From contig JACBWW010000003.1 in the NCBI GenBank assembly GCA_020086605.1, positions 4,687,260 through 4,751,259 of the forward strand: DNA of 64,000 nt. Direction: 5' to 3'. The notes beneath the pieces are model-generated. The model did no database searches. It had not been told where the DNA came from and was given only the letters and a program-made list of their open reading frames with translations. Source of the DNA: Lanius collurio (lineage: Eukaryota > Chordata > Aves > Passeriformes > Laniidae). The number at the start of each line of letters is the position of its first letter. Position 1 is the first letter of the stretch. Positions 10,701-23,800 of this stretch are shown here, piece by piece. Both the position numbers and the translations under genes were made by a program.

Positions 10701-13700
10701 AGTGTAGAATGACAAAGATTAATTTCACAACACAATATCTGCTTGACTTCTTGGTTCAGAATTTTAATCGTGGTCTTCACTGTGTCTATTACAGCCAGCT
10801 GCTATAACTTGATGAGGAATTTGCTTCATTTATATGTTTCAGAATATGCCATAATTTTGCCAACCTTTAAAAAAGTATTTACAACTCAGTATTTTAATTC
10901 ACTGTATCCGCACAAGACTGTATGTAAAATCAGTCAGGTTTCTAACATAACATACCTTCATTAACCATACTTTGTGGGCAGAACTGCAGTTTTGTTCCAA
11001 TACTTTCTGACAGCTAAGCCTCGCCTTGGTTTCCTTTATGTACATTATCTCTTCCACTGCCTGCACTTCATGCTTGCCATTTGGCTTAAGAGAAAAATTA
11101 TATGCCACCAAGCAAATATTTTGATTGATGCCTTTGACATGCATATTCTGTCTTTAAGCTGTCCTGGCTTGTGTGTGACTTTTTGAGCAAGGCATTTTGT
11201 GTGTATGTGTATGTTATATATGTGTACACATTCGCATGTACATGTGCACATACACGTACTGCAGAGATCTGCAAACTGGTACAGCTGAGGTCTTGCCCAA
11301 GTAATCTACTGAATGCTGCCTCATTTTATTGACCTGTCACTAGGAAAATTACACACCTTTCAGCAGCCTGATAGAAGATCCCTGAAACAGGTAACAGTTT
11401 CTATATCATCAAGTCTGTGTTTTTAATCTGTTTTATTTTTAGGGTTCTTCCTCTCATCTCAATTCCTCAGTCTCTCTGCCTCTGCACTAAGCACCCAGCT
11501 TCCCTCTTGACCCAAAGCCTGCCCTGTAAAACAGGGTTCCTGCTGAAGGACCAAAGACCCTTTGGCACTGGGGAAGGAGGGTGTGGCTCATTTCGTGTTT
11601 GGCACGTGCTGTGCAGCTGTCTCAAATAAAGAGAGTTTCAGTGCAAACACATTAAAAAAATCCTTGGCACTGGAAGTACAATGGGCTGAATAACAATATT
11701 TTAAAAATATTTGTGCTAACAAAGGAGAGAAAGAGCAGCCAAGGTGAGAATTGGGGGAAGTGCTGCAGGGCAGTGTATTTTATGCACAGTTAAAACGATG
11801 GTGAACAATGACCCTGTAGCTCCAAAGCTATCTCCGGTGGGTATGTTTTATAACTTGGATGAATCCACCTCTCCTTAAGCAAAATTCCTATGTCCAAAGT
11901 ATTCATGCATTGTCATGCATCATGTTTCGTATCATGTTTTTCTGATAACTTTTTTTTTTTAGAATATGTAAGCGTTGACTCTTTCTAAAACTAGGAACTT
12001 TATTCTGAAATACATTATTTGATACTTTATTTTTACTCCAAAAGTGTGAATTTAGGAAGCTGTTTAACTTAGTAAAAATGCAGTCTTTATCAGCTGTTAC
12101 TTGTTCCCACTCCATTTCCATTTTAGATTTTTGCTTTCTTTTGGCTGAAATCACAGATCTAACAAACAAAAAAATGGAAAACTTTGGATGAAGTAAATTT
12201 TAAATCTTTTGCAAAATTTAATAGCTCTATTTTTTTCTGTAATGTATATGTCATCACTAAAAGTAAGAATACCTTTTAATAACTATACATGTGTCAAATA
12301 ATTCATCTTATCTTACCTCTTTAGGTGTTCCCTATATGTAAACTTCAATAAGCTCTTTTATTTTAGGTGAACTAAATATTACCTGCAATTCAAATATACT
12401 AAAGAGAGCAATAGATACACCCTTAATTTCTGCTATTACATTCATTATAATGGGAATTCTTATGCACAATTACATATTGTTGTGGTTAGTCTTCTTCTCT
12501 TAGTGGTTTTTGAAAGATTTAGTTAATATTTTGAATACTTTTTGAGATGAAAAAGATTTTCCCTTTTTAAAAATAAACTTTTCAAATGTATAAATTATTC
12601 CACCAAACTTCTGTTTTAGTTTGGACAACTAGGGGCACAATAGATCTTTCTAGATAAGGGATTGGAGCTTTTATATTACTTGTTTGGTTACTCTACCTAT
12701 CTATGGCTGAAACTCCTGAAGTAATTGAAATGATAACTCACAGAACACTAAAAAATCATAACATTTTTTAACTTCCATTGTTATTAAACCTGAAAGAAAT
12801 AAGAGAACTTCTTAAAAGAAACTTTTCCATGAAAATGTTACTACAAGTTCTATGGCTAGTAGTAAACTCATTCACTTGCCTTATTAATTGTAGATTTTCT
12901 TTTCCTCTGGGGCTTATTTGTATGTTCAGAAAGAATTCTTTACACCTAAAGTATTTCAGCTCAGAAAGTTCAGTCTTCCCATCACATTTGCATCCCAAAA
13001 ACTTTTAAAAAGGTTTGAGAAAACATGTCTTTGCTTTCATATTGTTTACATAGTGTAGAAACCTCTTTGTGAATGCAAATAATTGATTCTTCATGATTTT
13101 TACATCAACCTCATTACTGTACTTTATCTTGATTAATCTCCTCTAGTTTATGTGTTTGGACATCATCCCCAGAGAACTATTAATGTTTGCTAGCATTACT
13201 TCCAATTCCCACAGCAATGGTGATCACAGAAACTCTTCACCCTTTACTTTGCTGTAAGAGCATTATTATGACCGAGAGCAGTTCTGTCACATTCGGTTCT
13301 CTGGTTCCTATTTTTTTGTTTCAGAACTTTTTTTAGTCATGTGATCATGTTCTTGTGCTTCTTCCATGTTGTTCTAATACTTAAAATACTTAAATAAAAC
13401 ATAGATTCTTCTAATATTTAAGAATCTCTGCAGCAGAACTCTGTCTTGTTTTGGTTTGGTTTTTTTTTCTCACTCTTCTTAATTAAGTCTTAGTCCCACA
13501 TTTTGCTCTTTACCTCTTTATCTCCCAGGTAACTTCTTTTAGGAGTCCAGGAGGATTTCTTCTCCTTTGACTCATTCCAGGAATAGGCTTCCTTTATTCA
13601 AAAATGATGGTGAGCAAGGAGACAAAGCAAACAGTGGGCATGCAATCACTAGTACCACCTGACTCTTCAGACTCAAAGCTTGCTAAACACAGCTTCCTTT

Positions 13701-15050
13701 ATATACAATATAAATTCTCCTGTCCAACATACTGGTATTTATTACTTGTCTACAGGGCATATTGGAACTAGATTTTATGCTTATATCATTACTTGTGATA
13801 GCTAGCTGTATAGCTGAATAAGAAATAATTTGTCCATATGCACACTCACCTGCAAATCCACCTAAATTACTTGATTTATACTAGCTTGCCAGAATCAGTC
13901 ATTGGTTTTCAGCACTCTTCTGTCCAGAGCATGGCCTCCACAGTAGCAGAGTCTGTGTTGTCACATACAATATCTATTATCATGTAAAATCAGAGGGAGC
14001 TAATAGCTGTATACTCTGACACTGTTAGTGATTAATTTTTTCCCTTCCTTAGTTTTATTCATTCCTCAGCAGTGCTGGTAAGCACCGCCCAGTGCTGTGT
14101 ACTGGGTTGAAATTCTCTCTCTGGGGATGACTGAACTCATCTGCTGGGCTGATCTTTACAGGCCTCCAACAGCAGAGGATGTTGCAGTGAACAGTCTCTT
14201 TGTAAAATGCATGGAGCAAATGATGCCTTAAAACCAGTTCCAGCTCCCTACTGAATGTGAGAGAGGAACTGTATCCAGTTATGTTACATTTACATTAAAG
14301 TATTTCAAATACAAAATCAGGAATTCTCATATCATCTCATAGCCTCCAGATCACAAATGTAGACAGATGGGGCTGCATCCTGTTAGGGCTTGAAGTCAAT
14401 AAAGCAGTAAGGCTATGTTGTTGAGTATGAAGCAAATCTGAAAGTTTTGACTAGTGCTACTGTTGTTTCTTTCCCCTATAAGTCTGTCAAGCCACACAAT
14501 GGACTGTCCATTATCTGGATAATAAACTTGGGATATTCAGTAGTCTCTTAGATTTCCCTCTACGTGGCCACGTTGGTTGTCTTCTTTTTTCAACCAAGAA
14601 CACTCCCTTCTTCATCAAAAAAAGCTTGTCATTAATGCCTATAAGCTTTTTAGCCCATTTTCTGTTCTACGTCTGAAACACATGCTATTCTAGAGGCAGC
14701 AGAATGGATGAAGCCTAGTTTCCTATCAATTTGTTTCCTTCAGCCCCTAAGATCTTCCTAGTCCCTTGTCAGAAATAACCTCCCTTGCTGTCCTGCAGCT
14801 TTGGGTATTTCTGTCTGTAGACAGCAAACCTTGGGGCTATCCCAGTCACTTCCAATGGCCGAAGCATCTTGCTGTGACCCTGGCAGCTTTGTGCCAGCCG
14901 AGCTTTGCCTTGCTGCGGGGTCCCCCTGCATATCTGCTATGCAGCTACCAGTGCTTATGAAAGTCCCTCAAGCTTCAGGGCGACCAGATCACCTCACTCT
15001 GAAGGGTGACAGCAGGTGTGCGAAGAGAACGTGTCTTCCTCCCTCCTTCT
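7766..15050. other. Intergenic spacer between ANKS6 and GALNT12
   Basis: About 7.3 kb of AT-rich DNA between the two divergent promoters. I see no supported coding exon, tRNA, rRNA or snRNA. It holds scattered homopolymer runs and an alternating purine/pyrimidine tract at 11197-11257. It could contain regulatory elements for either gene, but none can be defined without cross-species alignment. Confidence 0.6.
11197..11257. repeat. Alternating purine-pyrimidine (TG/CA/TA) tract
   Basis: About 60 bases of degenerate TG, TA and CA dinucleotides, roughly GTGTGTATGTGTATG at the start and CACATACACGTAC at the end. It is an interrupted dinucleotide microsatellite. The two halves are partly complementary, so a cruciform or Z-DNA form is conceivable. 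Confidence 0.7.
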
Positions 15051-16050
15051 CACATCCCAGCTGTGTGTGACCCGGCAGAACCGGGATGGCCTCCACTCCC
15101 TCCCTGCCCTGGGATGGGTCAGAACCAGTACTGGTTCCACCGGTTGCGTCCCCTGGGAGAACGCGGAGTAGGCTGGAGCAGTATGCGTTTCCTGGGGTGC
15201 TGGAACCCTTGGGGGCCAAGCAGCCTTTCGACCGCCGGGAAACCGAGGGCCATAGTTCCAGGGCAGGTGCCTGGCGGGCAGCAGGGGCTCAGCACCCCTG
15301 GGGGACAAGCGAGGCGGGTTTCCTCCAGGGGTACCACTCGCCGCCCCGCGGCAGCTCCCGTGCCCGGTTCTTCCGCGCCGCGCCCCTCCGGGCTGGCCCG
15401 CGGCGGGGCGGGGAGGAGGGAGGAGTCGGCGGCGGAGGAGCCAAGCGGGCTTCCTGGCGGGGCCAGCGCTGGTGGCGGGCGGGTGTCGCGGCGTGGGCAG
15501 GTCCGTGAGAACTTCGCCGAGTCTGCCCGGGGCGGAGGCGCGCCCGTGTCCGTGAGAGGGCAGCCGCCGCCCGCTGGCATGGCTGGCCGCCTCGGCCGCG
15601 GGATGTGCTGGGGCAAGCGGGGCCGGGGCTGCCGGGGCGAGGGCGCTCTGCTCGCCCTGGGGCTGCTGGCCGCCCTCGGCTTCCTCGTGTGGCGGCACGG
15701 CCCGCCGCCCCGCCACGCCGCCCGCCGCGCCCCGCCGCAGCCTCCGTCCCCCGACGCTGAGCTGCTGCGGCGGCCGGTGTACGCGAAGCCGGCGCTGGAC
15801 CCGGGGGCGCTGGGGGAGCTGGGCCGGGCGGTGCGGCTGGAGCTGAGCCCGGCCGAGAAGCGCCGCCAGGAGGAGAGCATCCGCCGGCACCAGATCAACA
15901 TCTACCTGAGCGACCGCATCTCGCTGCACCGCCGCCTGCCCGAGCGCTGGAACCCGCTGTGAGTACCGCCGAGGGCAGGTGGGGCCGGGGCAGAGGAGCC
16001 TGCCGCTGCTTGGCTCGCAGAGCCGCTCCGCCAAACTGGAGTGTCCGCTG
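15050..16050 (+). promoter_or_regulatory. GALNT12: CpG island and likely promoter of GALNT12
   Basis: GC content and CpG density rise sharply near 15050, peak from 15300 to 15960 and fall after exon 1. A GC box, GGGGCGGGG, sits at 15405-15413, about 170 bases upstream of the start codon, in a run of G-rich Sp1-like sites. No TATA box was seen. The transcription start probably lies between about 15350 and 15560, but this is inference. Confidence 0.7.
15579..15958 (+). CDS. GALNT12: GALNT12 coding exon 1
   Basis: Encodes residues 1-126 and two bases of codon 127: cytosolic tail, membrane anchor ([16 protein letters not shown]), stem, and the conserved block [20 protein letters not shown]. The donor is CT|GTGAGT at 15958/15959. 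A second in-frame Met is at residue 9. The same frame is open upstream for 191 codons to an ATG at 15006, so the N terminus is not fenced by an in-frame stop. Confidence 0.93.
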
Positions 16051-17828
16051 GCAGCTGTCAGCGCAGGGTAGTTGTGTCTCTCTCGAGTACCTCTCGCTCA
16101 GGAGCGTGGAGGGTTTTGGAAACTTTCGCATCTCAAATGCTCTTGGATTACAGCGTTCACTCTCAGAGTTAAGTCTTTTGGTGACTTTGCCTGGCTGCCG
16201 CACCTACTCAAGGCAGCACAACGTCGCGTGTTGCAGTGTGTGTGCAGGTTGTTTTCCCCCGTAGCCCTCGTAGTGTGGCTTCAGTCCTTAGGCAACGGCG
16301 CGCTGCCGCGCTTCTCCTGCTGCTGTCCCCTCCTGCTGCTGTCGCTGTCCCCTGGGTAAGTCACCGTGGGCAGCGGCATACTTTTTCAAGTCACTCTTAG
16401 CTTTACAAATGTTACGCTTGCCGGACTTCAGCCGTGCATTGTATTCAAATGTCTTAAGACACACAGTTTAAAGGAGATTGTTTCATAAGCAATTTTACCA
16501 GGAGTGAGCTAGAAATGGTGTGTAATGGTATTCTGAAGTGCGACTGTGCTTGATCCGGGACACATACTTGCTGAGACAAGTTATATTTACAAATTATATT
16601 TACAGTTTGACACCAGTGACAGACTACGGCATAGGCAATTTTAAACGAAGGATTAGATAGATTAGTTTGATGAAGTGGCTTTAGTTTGCCTAATGGTTCA
16701 GTGCAGCTGTGAAGCCAGTGTGGCACAACAGGTCTGACTGTTCTGCCCTTACACAAACACTCAGTGTGGCACCGTCTTGGGCTCTCCTGTGAGTGAGCTG
16801 CCGGCTGGTGAGTGGAACGGGCTAGCCAATTACGGATATGTGCTAGCCACCACAGGGGATGGGATGGAGACATCACTGCTACTGATTCCTCACAGCTGTC
16901 ACTTCTCTTAGACCTGAGCTTGGCTTCAGCTGGTTTGTTTCATTGCAACAGGTTTGTACGATATGGTAGCAAAGAGCTGTGGAAAAAGCAGGGATCTGGC
17001 TCTCCCATGCATTCACTTCATGCTGGTGTGTCCTGTCCGGTGTTTCACCAGCTGTAGTTGTAAGTGCTGAATCTAAAACATGACTCTTACGATGCCTTTC
17101 AAAAAGTTGCAGTGCAAATGTAAGGCCTTTTCATCATAAGTTTAAGCCTGACACTAGGCTTGTTTTGCTTACCCTCTTATAATCAGTCTGTAGACTATAG
17201 GTCAAAAAGGACCATTTTAGTTTCATTTCCTTTGGAAGAATTAAATCATTTCAATGAGTTATTTTGGACTTCTGCCATTTCTTTATGACAGGATAGAAGA
17301 AATGGAAGGTCACAGTTGATGAACAGGGGTCATTATAGATGCGTGTGGGTGACTATTCTAGAAATGAAAATAATTTGAATAAGTGGATAGATTTTGCTAC
17401 AACAGCCGACTCTCTTTGATTTGAATATATGGATGCTGAAATGACAAAATATATCCAAACCAAAAGGATCACAAAGCATCAGTGACATAATCTCAGAGAT
17501 AATTGCGTTCTGAAGATGGAGTTGTATTGTACTGTTGTATCTGCTGGCAGATGCTGCATGCCTTTGTGCACAGTTAAATCTAAATTATAGCAAAAATGTC
17601 ACAGAGCATCTCTCCAACTCACATAGCAAGTGTAAAAAAAAAAAAACTTTCCCAAAGGCAATTTTGCAATGAAATATTAACTCCTTCTTTCAAGAAGGAA
17701 GACCATGTAAGAGATTGAAGTTAAAAAAAAAAAAAAATTGAAAAAGGTATCACCAAACCCACAGCAATAGAAAATTCATTGCACTTAATTCCTAGATTAG
17801 AGGCTATACAGTTTGAAATCTCAAGTAT

Positions 17829-17868
<40 letters not shown>

Positions 17869-20800
17869 GGGCAGCGTTTGACCATTAATGAACATTTTGG
17901 TGATAGGTTGATAGGTGAGGCTACGATGATAGGAAATAAGTAGAAATGGTAGATGGCATCTAGGCTTCAGCTGTCCACCAAAATGATGCAAAGGCTAAAA
18001 GTTAGGTGTGATCAGTGAAACAAGCTTTGTACCCGAAGACCAGAAGGTGACAAATGCACCATTTTTTTAGTGGAATCCCAGAGGAGAACCAGAGAAGTGT
18101 GTGCTGGTGAGCCTTGGATCTTTTCCAGGCATGTTATTTACGAACTGTGGTAAGGGGAAAGAATTAGTAACAGATGGGTAGGTGTGATCTATTGAGAAAG
18201 TCAGCAAGGCTTTTGTCAAGGATGACGCGTCTCACAAACCTGTTTGAGTTCTTTGAAGGTCATAATTATATGGATAAAGAAATGTGTTGTAATATGATGA
18301 GTTCCTTAAACAACTGTGAAATAAGGTGGAAATTCCATGGATATATAAATAACTGAGTAGAAGCCGTGAAGCATTTGTTTTGGGCCTTTTTTTTGTTTCA
18401 GTTTTTTTGTTTGTTTGTTTTGTTTTTTGTTTGTTTTGAGGAGCGGAGAATCACTGATAAAGTCCCACAGACATCTATGTTGGACTCAATTCTGTTCAGC
18501 ATGGCCTTCATAAAGAAGTGACTCATTTACAGGTCTTCAGCCTGAAAGACAGGTGGGCTGCTGGAAGTGTACCTCCTTCAGGGCTGCTGCAATACATGGT
18601 TGATGCATGCAAGTGGATCAAACAAATTCTGCCACCTCCCTGTTCCAAAAATCCATTTACTGTAAAGTATAAGGAAGTCCATCCACTAGAAAATTTAAAT
18701 CAAATATTCAGGAGATATTGACAAGTGCTATGTTTGGAGACTCTATTCTGGGCTATGGGCTTTTGGTCTGTTTCAGCATATTCTTGTGTGTGTGGAGGCA
18801 AGTCTGGACATTTTAGATACCAATAAAATAGGAGAATAAAAGAAAGGGAAATAGAGACAGTATTACCACCACCTGGATGCTCCACTGTTTCTTTTAACAT
18901 TAATGTCCTCCCACAGTGATCAATGAACCCACTGTCTGTGTGTAAATTGGTGAAAACATTTGAATCCAGTGAAAACTGGAGTGTTGCTAATAAGATACAG
19001 AATATCTGAAACAGTAAGCTGTTAAATGTGATACACAAAATGATTGCAGAAGGTATTGCTGTATCAGGAACTGATGTCAAAATCTTTTCCTACTGCTGCA
19101 TGTTGCACATCATGGACCTGCCATGAGAACAGAAATGTGGCAGGTATTTGCCTGTATCTGTGTCTGGTAATACTGTGCAGGAAGACAAGAATAATTTAGC
19201 TGAGATTGCTCTCTCAGGTAATGTATTGATTGATGATATTTGACTGTGAATCCAGGAAGTTTCAAATTTAGGCCTTTGTCCTACTACTATATTCTCAACA
19301 GTGAAAATATTCAGAAAGTCTTTATTCCTTCTTGTTCCTACCACCATAACATGCTTTTTGTGATGACTGCTCCTGTTTCTGTTGACCCACAGACCCAAAG
19401 AAGTCAACAACTACTATTGTTTCCTTAAACAGCTTCTGCTTCCTTTAACTGATCTTGTCATCAGCAACTTATAATGTGTTTCATTGCCTAGTAATTCCTT
19501 AGTTTTATTGAAAGTATACATATAAACAAATAAAAAATATGCATAAACAATCTATAAAAATGTCCATTGGGAGAATCTTATGGATAAGAATGTAAGTTAC
19601 TAAACAATGATACAGTTTGTACAAGGCTAGAAGTGAATTAAGCCATAGGGTCAGAGAAGGATGGAGGTTGAGAGAAAACTTTGGGGTGTCTAGTCCAACC
19701 TCCAAGTCTCCAAGGATGGAGATTCAACAGCCTTTGAACACCTCTTTCAAGGCTGCATCACTGCCACAATGATTTAGTTTTCTTTTTTTTCTCCTGATAA
19801 TGTTGTCTGGATGGCCCAGCTTGTCTTCCCAACATCTGCTCTTCATTTCTTGAATTTGAAATCATAAAGCAACAAGTACAGGAGGTTTAAAACCAGCAAG
19901 TGTCCTCTGTCATACCTTGACTTACTGAGGGCCCTTTTGGGGCTGTAAGTGAGGTGTGATGAGCTCTGGGCCATGGGGTTTGGTTTCTGCTGCTCTGCCT
20001 TCCTCTCCCTGCAGCAACATGACTGCATCATGTCCCACTAGGCTTCTCGTCATGTGCTTGTTTTACGGGACTGTAGGGCTAGGGAGACAACTGATACATT
20101 CTCTTAGCCTTTTACAGCTTATTACAATGTGTAAGAAATATATTTTCAGTTTTTCTAATTGGGTTCTTTTAGATTAAGGGCTATTTTCAGGCACTGCTCC
20201 TGATTTTAGACATTCTACCTTCTTTTTTTTTTTTTTTTCCTTTCTGTCTTACAGTAGGGATGCATTTCTTCTTTATTTTCGGGATGGTTTTTGTAAATCA
20301 TACAACATGCCTTTTGGCTGACTCTTGGTACGAAAGGAACAAGTCAGAAACAGGCACTTTTGTGCCAACTCAGCATTTCATGTTGTCTCTTTCATGGTAG
20401 AATCCTGTTTCAGCCCTTGGGGCTCATTTCACTTGTGATAACAAGGAAATGGATTTTTAATTCTTTCCTGTCTTTCCTAAGTAGCCACAAAAGCCTCCAA
20501 AATATTGAGTGTGGTTTGCATAATATTTTTCAGCTTTAGAGGTTTATTCTTTAATTCTAGGTAATTTTCCATGTTCTGGAGAGAGAGATTCTTTATATAA
20601 ATGCTTTGTGTATGTATGATTTTATGTATATGTTTAAATATCTGCATATATCTTTAATTGTCTGTGTATATATAACTAGATACACACAAGTGCTTAAATT
20701 CCTGTCACCATTATTTATGGCTATAATATTATTTATTTTGGAGGACTATTATGTTTGACTTCAGCGAAACAATCTTGTGCTAAGATTTTTCTGCCTTTCA

Positions 20801-23800
20801 AAACTGTTTTTCCTGTTTGTTCCCATATTTGAATTTGATTCTCTCAGAGTCCTGCTTTCTTCTATGGTTTGTTTTGTTTTCTGGGCTGTAAATACTAAAT
20901 TATACCAGGATGTCCATTTGATATCATCTGCTAGCAAGTTCTCAGAATAAGCCTTGATACTAGGTTTTGGTTCCATTTCTACTCCAAAAATCCAGCTACT
21001 TCTGCCAGGAGTTTCAACCTGACCCTGTCCCAGGAAAAGGCACAGCAGCTGAGTGTTTCCTCCTCAGCCCACAGTGACTGTCTGACTTCACCCAGGAGCT
21101 TCTCTTTCATCTCTTACCAAAAGACAAAACTGCAGTGACTTTTTTTTGCAGCATGTATAGGAAATAAAACTCTTTGAGAGGTGAGCTGCAGCAGCTCAAC
21201 CTTTCTGGCACATCCCTTTCCTGTAAACATGCACCTGATGGTGCACCTTATGCCCAGAGCTGGTTTTAGCAGGGGTATTCTCATGCTTTGCAACTGATCA
21301 GGAGAAACAGCACCCTACTCCTTATGAGCAAAGGCATTGCATTAAACACCTAAAGGTGTATTTGGTCTAGCAGTTTTGTAACACTGTGATCACTTGTTTG
21401 GTGTTGGGATTTTTTTTTTGATTTCCGAGCTTTTCTAAAATAGGTAATTGGTCACTAGTAACTATATTAGTCGTAATAGCTTTTAGTCATTGCTTTAGTG
21501 TTAGTTGGCAGGATTTCTTGTATCTATAAAAAAGCTTTAGACCTTATACAGTAAGTGGAGTAAAAATAATTCTTCACTATAGTTGGTTTATTGTATGTTT
21601 GCTTTTAAAAAGAAGGCTTGCATTTTGTAACAGTACAAAGTGAAGCAATGCTTCCACTATTACTTTGATTTTTAGCATATATTACTATTTTTGTTTCCTG
21701 TCTTCTATAAAAATGTATCATTTTTCTTTGTCATTATGCTTTTAGCAATCCCCAGCAAATATTTTCCAGAAGAGCTCACATGATTATTTTTAACCATTTT
21801 TCTTTCCAGCTTCTGGTAGACTTCCTCAACTTCCTTTGACATCTGGATCAGTGCTTGGGTTTTGGCTGATTTAATTTTAAAATTGACAAAGTTATCAGAT
21901 CTGTGATTGATAGTAAGCAAAAATTGATTTTTTTCTTTATTCAAAACCTGCTTTTACTGTAAACAATTGTCTATAAGGATCAGGTGCATCCATGCCTTTC
22001 TTATAGTGATGGATACAACAGTTTCTTTCCATCATTGCTTTGCAAAATATTTTTCTTGTCCTGAATCAAATTACTCACACTAAAGTAAGTTTTTAAATGT
22101 AGGTGTAGAAAACAGTATGTCTCTGTGCAAAGGTTAAGTGTATCTCACTATGTTGGAGGAAAATTGAAAACATTTGAGCAAAATGTAACCAGTTTTTTAA
22201 CTCAGCAAAATAAAATAAAAATCAAGTGGGTTTTCCCATTGTCATGTGTAGAATTTCCTTCTCATCTGCACATCCAGAATCTGGGTCGGGTAGGAACTTC
22301 TGTAGCCTTTCTCTAACAGTTTGGAATTAGAAGGTGTGGAGGTGCCTCTCCCTGAAATCCCCGGGGGGAGGGACCCTGCAGGGTACGAGTCTGTCCCTGT
22401 CCCTGCTCCCATGTCACGTGTGCCCCATCTCTGAACATCTACAGAAATATCGCTTCATCCTTCCTTCCAAGTCCATCACTGTCTTATATATTGTTGTAAG
22501 GATTCCCCACACTACAACAAGAAGGCTCTATGGATTTCCTAAATTTGTGGATTTTAGGATACAGATTTAGTCAATTCTCATACTTGGTCTTTCTAGATAT
22601 TTTTTTCTTAATGTATTTTTAATCTGTCTTAAACAGATCTGCTTTCTGTGCCTGCCTCCTTCCCACCCCCAACTTCTTAACAAGTATTTTCTCTGTTTCA
22701 GACTCACTGTCTTTCTTCCTTGCTTCTTACAATATTTGTATATGAGGCAGCACAGCCCTTTATTATCTGAAATCTTAAGACAGCCTTTGGCCCTCTGTCT
22801 TGCCAAGACCTTGTTGTCATTGGGAGAATCATTCTATAGAACATTAAATATACTGTTTCAAAACCTACTCAGCCTCTGTTTCCAGAGACTTGATCCTATC
22901 ACAGTGCTGTAGACTGTACGGGGGTGCTCTCTCTAATATGGTTTGTTTCAGCAGATACAATTTAGGGAGATTTTAGCCAGCCTGCTGGGCTGGGACAGGT
23001 GGTGGGGAAGTGTAGGCCAGCATGCTGAACTCACCTGCTAAACTCCTCCAGCCTTGCCCTGACTGCTTGGGTCATTCTGGCAGTTATCAGCAACCTGCTG
23101 CTATCTGCTTTGCTAATCCCAGCAAGACACACCTTCTGTAAACATCAGTGCCTTTTCCTGCAATAGCTGAACATACGTGGCCTAAGTAGGTGTGTAAAAC
23201 CAGGTGGAGCCTCTCCATGCTCAGATAAAATTATTTTTTTATTAAAAAAAAAAAAAAGAGAGAAAATCCCTGAACTGACAATTGGTTCAAGGTAGTCTTA
23301 TGTGAGAAAATAAATTTGTCATGAAAAGCTGGGCAGTGTTTGGAGGAGATAGGAATAATGTGGTTTATCACATCCTTTAATTTCACTGGAAATGTTGCAC
23401 TTCTGTATCCCAGGCTTTGGGTGGTGTTGCTTTTGGCTCACGTGCTGGATTTTATCCATAAATTGCTCACCTACAGAGGGGTGAGGAGTGGCTATTCAAC
23501 TATGTACTCAGCCTGGAGTAAGGGACATAGACATAGTAACTGTGTGGGGTGGCTTAGAAACCAGTGCTGCTACCTGTACCATGCTGCAGGGCTTGGGATG
23601 CTTGTGGAAGGATGTTCAGAACCCCAAGCTGCTGCTTGGGCAAAAGTAGAAAATGGGGTAGAAGATCCCAATACATCTGTGTCCTCTGCTCTGGCTTTGG
23701 GAAGGGGGAAGGAGGAGGTGTTTTGTCTCGGGTGAAGATACCTGGCAGATTCCAAAGCCCACATTGCTGCCTCTGCAGTTTATGGAGTGGGAATGAAGAT

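Noticed and set aside
14994..16034. Minus-strand frames of 346 and 260 codons opposite GALNT12 exon 1
   Set aside because: Shadows of a GC-rich coding exon and promoter; composition is low-complexity and no family was recognised.
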